From Owenia fusiformis (Eukaryota; Annelida; Polychaeta; Sabellida; Oweniidae), in contig CAIIXF020000002.1 of assembly GCA_903813345.2 (NCBI GenBank), positions 9,013,555 to 9,077,554 of the forward strand: a DNA stretch of 64,000 bases. Direction: 5' to 3'. A model generated the notes under the pieces. That model did no database searches. It was not told the origin of the DNA and saw only the letters and a program-made list of their open reading frames with translations. Every line of letters begins with the position of its first letter. Positions within the stretch are counted from its first letter, which is position 1. Below, piece after piece: positions 43,001-58,000 of the stretch. A program made the position numbers and the translations under genes.

Positions 43001-46000
43001 GTCTACTATTAGACAAAATACACATACGTGATATGTTTTCTCATGCAGATAGGTTTCTATGACATAACATAATGTTTCTATGACATGACACAAGGTTTCT
43101 GTGACATGACATAATAATTCATGGTTCACAGCTTTATAGGGAAATATGATGTCAGCTTATTTAGAAATTATCCAGACCTTTGATGATATGTTTAAGTGTG
43201 TGCTATAATTTACGTATTATCAATCAGGCTTTATTAACAATAAAAGAATTTGAAAATTAAATCCACCTGAGAATTTATTCCCTTCAGCCAAGGTTGGAAA
43301 TCTACAAATACGCATACATCATATACAGACACTATAATATATTGTTTTGGAATAACTGTAACCTTTGCATCAAAGATGTAAGATGTTAATTTTAGTTTTC
43401 ATCGTATTAAACTACTTTTTCATAGTTGACGACTTGCTTTTATATTTGAACTAAACCAGGCTTATATGACATGGGAACTCCGGAATAATTTGTTCATAAA
43501 TCGTGCCTGAGCGCCACAGTTCAACGATATCTACAGGGAAGGTTACTGGAAATGTATGATACGGTAATGATCATGTTATGTCAATATGGTGCAGTTACTG
43601 GAGAGCTTAGCTCCCATCATAAGCTCTATAACATTACCGCATCACCGCATATCAGTTATCTTATCATCTGTAAAACCCTTATAAGCGTTGGAAGATATAG
43701 TTTTTCTGTGGTGCCAACGCATTGTAAATGAACAAATGATCATACTCCAGTGTTTCAATGTCATATAGCCTGATTCGGTTCAAGTATAAAAGTATTACGT
43801 CACCAATGAAGTATTTTAATTCAATGAAAATTAAAAATATCAAAATTGTCAATTACCATCCGCCATCTTTGATGCGAAGGTTACGGCCAGTGATACATAG
43901 GAACAATGTTTTTGAATTTTAGGTAGCATATTTTTCACCTTGTCTTATTTTTGAATAAAGTCATTTGCTTAAATGTAAAATCTTTGCTTTAGGTTCCCTT
44001 TTAAATTGGCTGCTCAACTAACCCCTTAGGGGTCATATCCAAAATTTTGTTCTGGAAAGAAAAATTTATTTCATTTTAGGAGAAGATAAATGGCAATTTC
44101 ACCTGTGAAGGAGACTTGTTTTGTTAAAAGTTCAGGTAGTAGGCAAATCAACATTTCCAAATGTTTTTGCTTCACCAAGTTAACTTTATTTTCCACAACT
44201 GTCAATGTTTGGACGCTACCCCTTATGTCACATTGATCCTACATTTGATGTCTTCTTACCATATAACACTCCCCTTTGACATTGACATATTAAATATTCA
44301 TAGAAATCTCAATATTTTGGCATCTACCAGAAAATTACTATTACAAGGTTAAGAATGAGCCTAAAACTAAATCAATCTTTATGATTTTGTTCTACAATTT
44401 CTACTTGACATGGTATTAATGTTTAAATCTGGTTATGATATCTGAATTTGTTTTCACATTTGGGTGAATAGATGTTCAAATGGGTGCAAGGTTATGTCAG
44501 GAATCTCAAGAGGATGCTGCACCAATTTTGACCCATCACATTATTTCAAATGACTGAAGTGATAGGCTGGTTTGACATACATATTTACTATACAGCACCC
44601 AGTTGTCCTAATAGAGATAGATGATGCACTAAGGGTACTGATCACTGAAAGAATATGCTGGTTTAACTATGTATCCCTATTGTCCCATTGGAGATTATTG
44701 GATAAATAAGGGTTATATACTGGGAGATTTTGGATATGGGACTTACCCAGAGGGGGATATGCAGCAGTTTTCTAAAAAAAAAATTCAAAAATTCAAAAAA
44801 AATTCAAATAGTGGGAGATATGGAGGGACTGAATATGGAAACAAAAAAAACAACAAAAAGGTCTTTCTATCTATTTTAACAACAGGGTTGGTGAGAAGAT
44901 CCAAAGTCTTGTTGAACTAAGACTTTTTATCTTTGGCAGATTGTAAACAGATGTTAAAAAGAGGTTTGTTTTAGAACCGTCATAACTTACAATTTGCTCG
45001 CAAAGTCATTGTTCGTTAAAAAGTAGACAATGGTTTTCTTTGAATCATAAGTTAAGATTACAACAAAAACAATCCTTAGTAGCATGTTTGTTTTTTTTTG
45101 ATTTTTAATGGGGTGCACCTGCACCACCCGTTTGAACCACCCGGTTGAACCATCCAGTTGCACTATTCTATAAGAGATCACTGAAACACTTGCATCTAAT
45201 CTGTCATTTGGCTCGTATTTAATAACAGGACACATTATCTTATAGGGTGTTTCATTTCTTGGACTTTTTTCTCATCAAGCTCTTCTTCCGGAGACTAGTT
45301 ACAGGGTTTTCACCAGGACATTTTTAGACCCCAGATTTTTAGCGGTATTGTGACTACTTTTTTCGCGGTATCGCGACTACTTCTCCCCCATGTGAGATCA
45401 GAGATATCCTGTTAGTATACTTTTCAACATACTTCTTAAGATTATCTTGCTATTTTAATCCCAATATTTATTTCTAAAAGGTTTCTGACTTCCTATTCCT
45501 TGTTTGTATCCAGTTTTATGTATTTTCTCATGAGTATTACTGCAAATAATGTGACAAAAATGTAAAATTAGACTCCGGAAAAAACACTTTAGACTCTGGA
45601 AAAGCTATTAGACTCTGGAGGGTTTTAAGACATTAGACTCCGGAGAATCTCCAGAGTCTGTAAGCCTAGTGAGAACCCTGAGTTAGGCAAAAGAAGAGCT
45701 CGATCAGAAAAGAAGTCCAAAAAATGAAACACCCAATTATCTTATTTCATTATTATTACATTGTTAATCAGTATTCTACGTTTCATCTTGACATATAATA
45801 TATTTCAATGTTCATGTTGGGCAATTACTTGTTTTTTGATTACGCTAGTCATCCCGGTGCCAATATTCTGTGGCCCTGAGTGGTTTTTCTAAAGCATCAC
45901 TTATTTCAAAGCCGATATAGGCTTATTTTTTTTTATTTTTTTTTTATTTTTTTTTATAGGCTTATGAATGCAAAAAGAGTGTTCCATGTTTCACCCAATT

Positions 46001-49000
46001 CCTTTCAATAGATAGGAGCTTCACTGAAAATTCAAAGAGAAGTAATCCTTTGAATTAAAAATATGTCACTGGATTTTGGAGAATTTTACTCTGATTGGGT
46101 AGCCAAGATCAAAGGATTGTCTCTAACTCATAGAGCGGAGATGAAGCTCTCTTTCAAGAAGTGAAATCACACTCTAGTGTTCTCCACAGTAGTTTTTCTC
46201 AAGTGGATGCAATATTGTCATTTTTACAATTCAGACCCAAATTGGTCAAAATATACCTATTTTTCACGATTTTTCTCATTTTCAAGTGGGTGCAAATGGA
46301 TTTTTAGGTAGGTGCAAGCCTATTTTTAAAATCCCAGATCGGTGCTGCGCCTATTTGCTTTAGTGCTGGGGAGATCTCTGCACGCTAGCAACAGTTATCT
46401 TACCTTTATTGCATTCCTACCTAAAACTTTTTAAGTGTTTAAAGTGGTTAATCTGAGTGGTTAATTTGCCAAATTGTCAAATTTATAATTTTCCTAATGA
46501 CAAGAAACTTCCCATTGGTAAACATTATGAAGATAATATTTCCGGCATTAAATTTTCCAAACCTGGCAAAAATTAGGCAATAGGCAAATTAAATAATGGG
46601 CAAAATTACCACTTATACTGTAAAAACAGTATTATTTCATATCTTTGGCCTCATATCGCAAGTCTGACCGCAGGATACTCATTACAATTTTCAAAGCCAT
46701 TGCATTGCTAAAAGATAAAAAGGTTCGCTTTTTTAATAAAAAACAATAGCATGTTTGAAGTGATTACAGTGTAATAAATCCAAACATTTTCTATTGAAAA
46801 TACAACGTTGTTTTTATCTAAAGTGCCCTAAGTCTAGTTGATATTGTCTGATGGAAGTTTCCATGGTAATGTGTTATTGATCCCTGAAAGTAAACTGGAT
46901 CAAAACTAGATTTAACATGAATACAGATATCATTATTTCATTATCTTTTGCATTATATTTGAAACTCAACTTGATTTTATAAAAATATTGTAATATCACC
47001 CTTAAAACCTTTACCCTTGAACAAGATGAGACTGGTTATTAAACCAGATGAAGCTCTATTTAACTCATTGCTGAACAACCCCGAGATATGTCGTCTTTGA
47101 CGCGTGATAACCATATGTGACCATATGTGCTGTCCAGTAATTGTCACATAATCTGTACCAGTTGTCTTACTAAATATTCTATACTAGTGGTCACTAGGGG
47201 AACCTGGTAGGGTGCAATTGAAATATATTGTCATTGGCTTCACAAATGACATATAACTTAGCACATAGGGTGTTGACACAGTCCATTTTATGCTAATGTG
47301 AAAACATGCAATTTTCCTTAATTTTTCATCAAAATTGCCAGTCACAAGCAGAAAACCCCCAAAAATGGCTTTGGCCAACAATGAGTTAAGATGCAAAATC
47401 AAACTCTCCTGAAAAGGGTATTTAAAATAAGCCTTTTTTCTGAAAGAAATTTGCATTCAGTATCAGACTATCAGGTCCTGGTGCTCATAGTCTAAAAATC
47501 ATACTGTAAATATATAAAGCACATGAGTTGACGCAATAAGCATTTACTGATTTAAGCACACACTGACATAATTGTACTTCTACTAATTTTGGTAGCCATC
47601 CACCAAATTTTTAAAGTCCGCCAAATAAGTAGCAGAAGAATTCTCTGGTAATTTTAGTACCATGTAATATACCATTATTGTATTGTATGGTATCTTGTTT
47701 ACCACCAATGAAGGTAAGCAATACCTCTTGGGTATAGCACATACTATATATACGGTCGTAAAGGAAAAAGTTGGGTGTATGTTTTTTTTAGTATGTGGGC
47801 TAGCACAGATAATATGGTACTGGCAAATTGATGGGTAACTTCTGATTCAAAAACTACCATTGTACTCCATTTTCAGTTGCTGTGTGTACGAAGGGTGCAA
47901 TAGTCGCTTTCATCTTTTCATATTCAAACGTCCATGAAAGGCCACATTATGTACCTTTATGACCATAAAGATCAGCCTTAAAACTGTACAATTGTCTGTC
48001 CTAATCAAATTATAATAATTACTATTAGCTTATTGGTTTCAGGGTAAGTGATCTCTCTGGAATTGTAGCAACAAATCTTGTACTTGAATTTCGTCTCCAT
48101 AGCATATAACACCCCGACATTTGAACTCAGAATCCTACAAATACTCAAGACTTCAGCAAACATGGGGTTTGGGCAAATTAGGTTCAATTATTATGCCGGG
48201 CATAACAACAGATCTACTCTTATGCCTGGCATAACAATTGAACCCATTTTGCCCAACCTCATGTTTGCTGAAGTTTGAGTATTTGTAGGATTCCGGGTTC
48301 AAATGTCAGGGTGTTATATGCTATGGAGATAATCATCCAAGAAGTGAGTTTAAAGGGGAAAATGAATATCAAAAAACTTATACCAGAAGGCCAAAGTCAT
48401 CTGGTTTCACATATACAATTCATTGAGACCCAGTGACTTGGTGGAAGACATTCCTTTAAATCTCAGATGAGATATTGGAAATAAGAAATTTGTAAACTTA
48501 GACCAGATAATTCATTGAAATTGAAAGATTAAAAAAATCTGTCATGAAAGACTGAATATCTTGTCATCAAAGACCGCCATTGCTTCTATTCAGTTTTGAG
48601 AGACTCGATTAGATTATAGGCACACCAATATAAATTGCCAATAAAATTCACAAAAGATTTAGTTTCTATGGTAATAGGATTAATTGATAACGCTGGTCTG
48701 TTGACTCTACTCTTGCAAAATTATGGGAACCTGTTCCTCAAAAATTGAGTGTTGGATATTTTACTGAAATTATTTATTTGGATATTTCCAAAAATAAGAA
48801 TCATCACCAATTTGAGTTTGTGCCTCACCTATTTGAGTTTGTGCCTCACCAACTTGAGTTTGTGCCTCACCAATTTGAGTTTGTGCCTCACCTATTTGAG
48901 TTTGTGCCTTACCTATTTGATTTTGCCTCAATGTGAGTTGCTTCACCCATTTTTAGGACCTTTATATATCCCTAGAATACAGAAAAAATAATTTGACAGA

Positions 49001-52000
49001 TTTGAAGTTAACATATGCATCAAGAATATGTGTAATATTTTCTGAAGTAACTTTTCTACAGTGAATGAAATTTTTATTTGCATTTGTTAGAGATATTCAC
49101 TTGAAGTATTATAGTTAAGGGATGATTTGGCCTTTGGGAATCAATCAGTATATTCAATATGAATAATGTTTATTCAATACCAATAATGATTATTCAATAT
49201 GGAAAGGTTCAGCAATCTTGATTGAATTATCTTATAATGGCTTTCAAAGAAGGGGAAAAAATCAGAAAATTACAAATTATCCTTTTGAGAATCTGTTTGT
49301 ACTGTGCCAAAATTGTGATAAATTTTGATATTTTGACCAAAAGGGGTAAAATAAGGAATTAGCAAGCCGTTGAAAGGAAAAACCCTCTGAGAGTATACGG
49401 TACACTGTATGTGATTAACTTTTGAATTTGGTTTGAATCCGCCTTTACTCTTATCTTCCTCAAAACCTGTTTTGAATGTTACCATGTATTTATCCTGGGA
49501 GTAAATTATTTGCTTTACAGTTATAAATGTTGTGCCACTACAATCAAATAATCCAGCTTACTAATGAAAGTTTAAGAAGTTACTCAGGTGTTCATCTATT
49601 GCACAAAAGGTGTTTTTCTATTCAGACGCTTCAAGTCTCAGATGGCGTCATCTTCTTATTTTGAGGGTTCTACAGTTGTACCCTGACCACGGAGGTTAGT
49701 TATAAAGTAGCCTCTGAATGGTAAGATGGTAATTTTATGGTTCAGTGGCCCAACCTTATACTGGTGGCTGTCACATACCGGGTCATAAATCAATTCAAAT
49801 TCAACCACGATGACAATTTTTCAGCCAATCAGCAAACATGTAGACTCTAGAGAAACATGTTTAAATAATGATTATATAATTACTTCAGAGGAAAACAGGA
49901 AATGATCATATTTAGATACAGCGTCCTTTTTTCAAAAACAAGCTTTAGTTGGCTCTTGGAATTTCTTAAATTGAAAGAATGAAGATGAAGCTATCTTTTG
50001 AGAAGCTAAGTCAAACGAATGTGAGAGAGTTCTACATCTTCTACTATCTCTTGAAGAGTAGATAACGAGGAATCTTGATAAATCAGAGCATCTAGCCCCT
50101 GGGCCTCATGGTATTTAATGGTGTAGAAATAATCCAGTTTACAGCAATCAAGGGGTACCAAAGATCAACAAAGACCAAAGAGTGTTAAGGTGCTATGGAA
50201 GTTAACAGGAAATGACAAAACAGGAAGTTACAATTTTTTTTGCATTTTTAGACATTTTTTGAACAAAGATAAAAGAATTCTGTTTTGACCTCCAGTCAAT
50301 TCAACTAGTTCCAAATACCATTTACAAGTCCTGCATCACAATGTTCATGGTCAGAATGACCATGAACATAACCTTTTCAGCACTATAAAAATGTGACTGA
50401 AAAATAGCAAAAAGTTGGAGGTAGGAAAGGTCACTGAATAGAATCTTTTGAATTTTTTAGAAAATGTGCCCAATATATTGCTCTAAATGATACAATCTTT
50501 GAAAATTTGATATCGTTCATGGAAAAAGAAAAAAAAAAAGAAAAACTGATTTGAAAAGCGATTTATTTTCCTTTTTATGACTGCCATTTTTGTTTAAGAC
50601 AATTTTCTAAAATTTCAAAGATTGTATCAGTTAGAGCATTATATTGGGCATATTTTCAGAAAAATTCAAAAAACCTTAAATGTTAGAAGCAATCTTCATA
50701 TAATAAGCATGCCAATTTTTCCCTTATATTCAAAAATTTTGCTTAAAAAATGTTGAGTATTAGATTTAGTACTTATTGTAGATTTAATATACAGAAATGT
50801 CCAATTTTAATACATGTACATTTAAAAAGGAGTTTACAAGTTTTTGCCAGATCACCTTAAAATCAAAGTGAGGTCAGCATGACCTTTTAGAAAATAGGCA
50901 TGCCCTTATATTATGACCTTATACTATCTGATGAATGTAAAGAACAAAAAAAAATTACAGTAAAACCTGTCTAATCCAAGCACTGTTCCACAACTAGTTA
51001 CTGTGATGGAATGTCTATGTAACAAAATGGATAAACTTCCTGGACACAAGTTTTTTGTTTACTCGATTTAAACCTTCTTATAAGTCAAGTTGCAGATTAT
51101 CATTTGACACAAAGTTAGACAATATAGTCTAGCTTTAAGAAATGCTCTCGGTTTGGAATTATGATTTTTGAATAAAGCTGTAATTCATGCATTTAGACCA
51201 TCGTTTTGTTACATTGACGTAAGTTGTCAAAGTAACATACATGGGTAATATAACAGACTTTCGTCAATGTATCAAAAGCGAGGGACTAAATATATGAATT
51301 GCAACTTCATTTACAAGACAAACTCCAAATCGAGGAAACTTATTGAAGCGAGACTATATTTTCTAGCTTTTTGCCAAATTATAATAGGGTACTTGACTTT
51401 TAAGTTAAGGTTTAAATCTAGAAAACAAAAAACTCGTAACCAGGAAGTTCATCCATTTTGTTACATTGACGTTCCATCAAAGTTACTACTGTAGTTGCAG
51501 CACAATGCCAAGATTACTGTGTTCAGATGAGAAGGAATTCACCTTCAAGGTTTTTGAAAAGTGAGTTTGAATGTGAGTCAATGGGAGATAACAAAATTGG
51601 GACAGAGAAAAAGTGTTCATATTGAAAGGTATTCTGTTTCAGGGCTCTTGCCAGGCTTTAGACGCAGCAGATGTGGTGCAGCACCACACTCTATTTAGCT
51701 CCCTATTGGCAAATCATGACTGTTTCCACAGTTTAAACTTGACTGAATACACAACAATAGCAGATTTATCACAATTAAATGGTTATTCTGAAGATGTTAG
51801 CACCACACCCAAAATATTTCCTGGTGAGAGCCCTGTGTTTTGAGAGACGTTCAGAAATAAACAGGTTTTACTGTACGCTGTATCTTGTTTATAATAAACC
51901 ATTGTGGCTATAAAGAAGCTCATTTGGTATCTCTGTAGCTTGTCTTCGCCTGGATTTAACTCAGATTACCATGGCAACTGTCTTATTACAGCACTGGGTA

Positions 52001-55000
52001 TTATTTATTTCCTGTAATAAAAATAACATTGGTGGTCATATTACAAAATGAAGTGAAATTGTGGAATCAGCAAGGAATTAAGAATACAGGCATTAGGAGT
52101 CAATACTCAAAATTATACCAGAATTAAAAAACGAAGAGATTAATTTTTGGGGAGAGAAGGCATAAAATAACAATGTACTGATGGAATACTGAGGTATGGG
52201 TTGAGGAAGGTGTAACATCTTGATGTTGGCAATTTTTATTGACTTTGAAAATGTGCTATTTTGTTGGTGCCTTTTGTTGCTAGGCGAGCATGTGTGTGGT
52301 GTGGGGAGAAGTATGGATGTTCACTTCGTTCACTCGGCTCCCGCCGGTCGTTGAACGCAGTGAAGACCGAGTGTGCGAAGATGTATGGATGTGGTAGATG
52401 TGTGGGTGCCATATTAGCACTTATCTGTTAAACTTGAAAGTTTTACAGATGCTCTAGAGTATACTAGTTACTATAGTGCCAAGATCTGTTTAGGTTTTGG
52501 ATATGCTGGGTAAATCACAAATGGCAGCTATTGTGTGTGGGGAGATGTGTGCACTCTTCTGTTCTACCTTAACAGAAGCAAGGGCATAATAATAGTGCCA
52601 AGATATGATAAAGTTTTGGGCATATTGTTTTTTTACATGGCACCCGTTTTGCTCTTGTTACATTGATCATGTCTGGCCTCAAGTCTCTCAACTCACCCCC
52701 CCCCCAACTTATATTATACTTCACTTACAGAGGAATGGAGGATAGGGGGGGGGGGGTGGTTGGGAGATAAAAGGACTTGTAGCAAGAGTATATCAAACCA
52801 GTTTTGATGAAAAAATCTTCTGCATGATAACTGAAAGATATATGTTTATTACTTTAAATCATATCTATAACTATCAGAAATTGACAGTACCGGAATGTTT
52901 AGAACAGTAATGAAATGTTTTAGCATTTATGGAATGAATGTATCAAATAATAAATAGATCTGCTGCATAATTGCAATTTCATTGGATAATAACTGGATTG
53001 AATCACTGTTAATGGTAAACATTGTTGAAATTTTGCTAAATTCTCTGAATCAAAGCGCAAGATTATTATCTAGCAAGTATGTGGCACGATAAACTTAATA
53101 TAAGATTATGAGCATATTTCTTTCAATTACTTGGTATGTTTTTTTTAGTTGTGATTAAATTCCTAATTTCCTATTCCTGATTTTGTCTCTGGTATACTTA
53201 TTCATGCTCGTGGTATTTAAATGTTGCCCTTAATGCCTCATGAATGATCTAAATTAGACATTTTCCTAGATTTTTATGCGTAAGAAAGATAATTTTTTAA
53301 TGAACATTTAGTATACTTTGAGTAGGAAGAGTAAACTGGCAAATCAATGTGGAATTGTTTGACTTGGTCATCCCTAACCAGGATGAAAAGTCATGATTTT
53401 CAGGCCTACATGAAGTTTGGTGAAGTAGAATTGTATTTCAATATTCATGTTTTTCATATCCAGTGAAACCTATAAAGTGGAACACCTTCCAAGAGTTCCA
53501 AGACTTTAATGATGATAAATGAACCTCTATAAGTTGAACACTTCCCAAGTGGAACACTTTTATGTCAGCATTTCAGGCAGTGACATAATATACCAGAAGA
53601 TATTCAATTTTAATTAATCTGAAAACATAGGATATAATCCTGTGCTAAGGGCTGATGTGAAAAAGTCACTCCACCCTGGTGGGAATCGAACCCACAACCT
53701 CCCGATTACATACGAGTATATAATAGTTGGTTTATCCTATGTGATCACTAAAAAATTGGATTTTCCACTTGACAGATTTTGCTGTGATATTATCGGATCT
53801 CATTTTCATAACTTTTCATCATGGAGTTTCCGAAAAAGACCGCCCGTTTTTAATTGTTGGTCTGCACTCAGCATCTTTAACAATTGGCAGATGGTGACAT
53901 TTTGCATGTTAATGCCTTGTTACTCATATATATTACACCGGTTTTGCTACTTTAACATAAACATGTTATTTTATATTTTCAGTTAGTCGGAGGGGAGTTT
54001 GACATGGAGACTAACTTTATAATAGCAGACCCAGAGAACGTTCTCCATATGCAAGAGTTAATGGATTGTTGCAATGACACATTACAGGTACGTTGCGACA
54101 CATTACAGGTATATTGAGACACATTACAAGCATATTGAGACATATCGGAGGTTCTTTGATACATATTCACATATAGCTAAGCAAGCTGTGTCCAATTCCA
54201 GTCAATCAGAAAATGCTTTTTCACGTAACTGCGTTCTTTTATATAACCAATGATACACATTACACATATGTTTTAACTTTTAACAGGAGTAGAAAGCATT
54301 GTCATGTCAAGTAGAAATCTAGTTGATAGCAGAGAAATTAATCAAAAATCAAATGCCATCATTGCAGATTGCCTGTTATCCATTTTGCCATTCTGAGCCT
54401 TTTTGCAAATCTAATTAGATGTTATAGTACAAATCATGTTCTAATTAGGAGGCCCCAACGGGGGGCCTCCTATAGATTTTATAGATATTATTTATTCTTT
54501 ATTCTGTATTCTTTATTATTATTCTTTATTCTTCTCTGCACTTTTTCTCCTACTTCTAACTAGATTTCAACTATCTACTATATGAACCTACTAGGGTACT
54601 AGGTTGAACTTACCGGGAAAGGAATTTTTATCTAGGTCAAAATCTAGGTCAAATCAAAGTTTTTTTTGAGTTTCTCAGATTTCGTCGTCATACTTCATTA
54701 TTTCTTGCGATGAATTAAAATGTAACTAGATATAAGCATTCCTTATAAATTGCTCACTATATCTTCGCATTCATTTTTTACCGTTTTTGAGATAATTGAC
54801 GTCAAAAAACGGTAAAAATTGGTCTTTTTTCAACTTGCTTCAAATTGACCAATTTTTTTTTAAACTCATCTACAAGTTCTCAGGATACCAAATCTGACCT
54901 TACTTTTGACCTTTGACCTTTGGTTGACCTTCAGTGACCTCCGAAAGGTCAAAAAAGTTGATTTTTCAACTCGATTTTCTGGATTCAAATTTAGGTATAT

Positions 55001-58000
55001 TTATTCACAAAAGACCCACTGAGGTCTAAAAAAGTAAAATTTGCAAGGTCAAAGGTCAAGGTCATCAAATGAAATCACAAACTGTGTTTTCTAAGTTTCT
55101 CAAAATTGGAGACTACAAATCAATTTTTTTTACTGAAAGTCAGAATATATATTCCTCTAAAGGTTCTACACATATTAGCAATTGACTATATATTAAAATT
55201 TTGCTCCAGTTTTGAGATATTAGAACTCAAAAACTGAAAAAAGGTCAAATTTCAAAATTTTTCAAGGTCAAATTTCAACTTGCTCTAAATTAACCAAATT
55301 TTAAAAAAAAAGCATCTACAAGATCTCAGGAACTCAAATCTGACCTAAGTTTTGACCTATGACCTTTAGTTGACCTTCAGTGACCTTCGAAAGGTCAAAA
55401 AAGTTGATTTTTCAAATATATTTTTCAGATATACTGAGGTCTAAAAAAGTAAAATTTTCAAGGTCAAAGGTCAAGGTCAAAGGTCAAGGTCATCAAACAA
55501 GATCACAAGCTGTGTTTTCTAAGTTTCTCAAAGTTTACGGGGCCTCCGTAAGATTGCTTGCAATCTTAAACATCTAGTTATTATAGAATAGATAGGTTAC
55601 AGGTAACTTTCAATTTTGGAGGTGTTCTAATTGCAGAGGTTCTTCTATATTGTCATTCACTTGGCCATGGAACTCTCTTAAGTGTTCTACTTATGGATGT
55701 CTTCCATTCATAGGGGTGTTTCACTTAAATGCAAGTGTTTAATTTGAAGATGTTCTAATTGCAAAGGTTCATTTTACATTGCTATTCACTTGGCCATGGG
55801 ACTCTCCTAAGTGTTCTACTTATGGATGTCTTCCATTCATAGGGGTGTTTCACTTAAATGCAAGTGTTTAATTTGAAGATGTTCTAATTGCAAAGGTTCA
55901 TTTTACATTGCTATTCACTTGGCCATGGGACTCTTAAGTGTTCTACTTATGGAGGTCTTCCATTCATAGGGGTGTTCTACTTAAATACAAGTGTTCAATT
56001 TGGAGGTGTTCTTATTGCAGAGGTTCATTTTACATTGCTATTCACTTGGCCATGGGACTCTTAAGTGTTCTACTTATGGAGGTCTTCCATTCATAGGGGT
56101 GTTCTACTTAAATACAAGTGTTCAATTTGGAGGTGTTCTTATTGCAGAGGTTCATTTTACATTGCTATTCACTTGGCCATGGGACTCTTAAGTGTTCTAC
56201 TTATGGAGGTCTTCCATTCATAGGGGTGTTCTACTTAAATACAAGTGTTCAATTTGGAGGTGTTCTTATTGCAGAGGTTCATTTTACATTGCTATTCACT
56301 TGGCCATGGGACTCTCCTAAGTGTTCTACTTATGGATGTCTTCCATTCATAGAGGTGTTCCACTTAAATGCAAGTGTTCAATTTGAAGGTGTTCTAATTG
56401 CAGAGGTTCATTTTACATTGCCATTCATTTGGCCATGGGACTCTCCTAAGTGTTCTTTTTTGGAGGTCTTCCATTCATAGAGGTGTTCTACTTAAATACA
56501 AGTGTTCAATTTGGAGGTGTTCTAATTGCAGAGGTTCATTCTACATTGTCATTCACTTGGCCATGGGACTCTCTTAAGTGTTCTACTTATGGAGGTCTTC
56601 CATTCATAGGGGTGTTCTACTTAAATACAAGTGTTCAATTTGAAGGTGTTCTTATTGCAGAGGTTCATTTTACATTGCTATTCACTTGGCCATGGGACTC
56701 TCCTAAGTGTTCTACTTATGGAGGTCTTCCATTCATAGAGGTGTTCCACTTACATGCAAATGTTCAATTTGAAGGTGTTCTAATTGCAAAGGTTCATTTT
56801 ACATTGCTATTCACTTGGCCATGGGACTCTCCTAAGTGTTCTACTTATGGAGGTCTTCCATTCATAGGGGTGTTCTACTTAAATACAAGTGTTCAATTTG
56901 AAGGTGTTCTTATTGCAGAGGTTCATTTTACATTGCTATTCACTTGGCCATGGGACTCTCCTAAGTGTTCTACTTATGGATGTCTTCCATTCATAGAGGT
57001 GTTCCACTTAAATGCAAGTGTTAAAGAAGGTGTTCTTATTGCAGAGGTTCTTCTATATTGTCATTCACTTGGCCATGGGACTCTCTTAAGTGTTCTACTT
57101 ATGGATGTCTTCCATTCATAGAGGTGTTCCACTTAAATGCAAGTGTTCAATTTGAAGATGTTCTAATTGCAAAGGTTCATTTTACATTGCCATTCATTTG
57201 GCCATGGGACTCTCCTAAGTGTTCTTTTTTGGAGGTCTTCCATTCATAGGGGTGTTCTACTTAAATACAAGTGTTCAATTTGGAGGTGTTCTAATTGCAG
57301 AGGTTCATTTTACATTGCTATTCACTTGGCCATGGGACTCTCTTAAGTGTTCTACTTATGGAGGTCTTCCATTCATAGAGGTGTTCCACTTAAATGCAAG
57401 TGTTAAAGAAGGTGTTCTTATTGCAGAGGTTCATTTTACATTGCTATTCACTTGGCCATGGGACTCTCCTAAGTGTTCTTTTTTGGAGGTCTTCCATTCA
57501 TAGGGGTGTTCTACTTAAATACAAGTGTTCAATTTGGAGGTGTTCTAATTGCAAAGGTTCATTCTACATTGTCATTCACTTGGCCATGGGACTCTCTTAA
57601 GTGTTCTACTTATGGATGTCTTCCATTCATAGGGGTGTTCCACTTACATGCAAATGTTCAATTTGAAGATGTTCTAATTGCAAAGGTTCATTTTACATTG
57701 CTATTCACTTGGCCATGGGACTCTTAAGTGTTCTACTTATGGATGTCTTCCATTCATAGAGGTGTTCCACTTAAATACAAGTGTTCAATTTGAAGGTGTT
57801 CTAATTGCAAAGGTTCATTTTACATTGCTATTCACTTGGCCATGGGACTCTCCTAAGTGTTCTACTTATGGAGGTCTTCCATTCATAGGGGTGTTCTACT
57901 TAAATACAAGTGTTCAATTTGAAGGTGTTCTTATTGCAGAGGTTCATTTTACATTGCTATTCACTTGGCCATGGGACTCTCCTAAGTGTTCTACTTATGG

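Larger units (their letters stand above)
40218..53982 (+). other. Neurobeachin intron 1 (13.8 kb)
   Basis: Contains the MITEs, foldbacks and minisatellite listed separately. Long stretches (about 41830-44440, 46390-48090, 48930-50340, 51880-53460) are AT-rich, with no exon or repeat structure recognised. A degenerate piece of the CAGTG-type MITE is at about 44450-44540. Confidence 0.75.
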
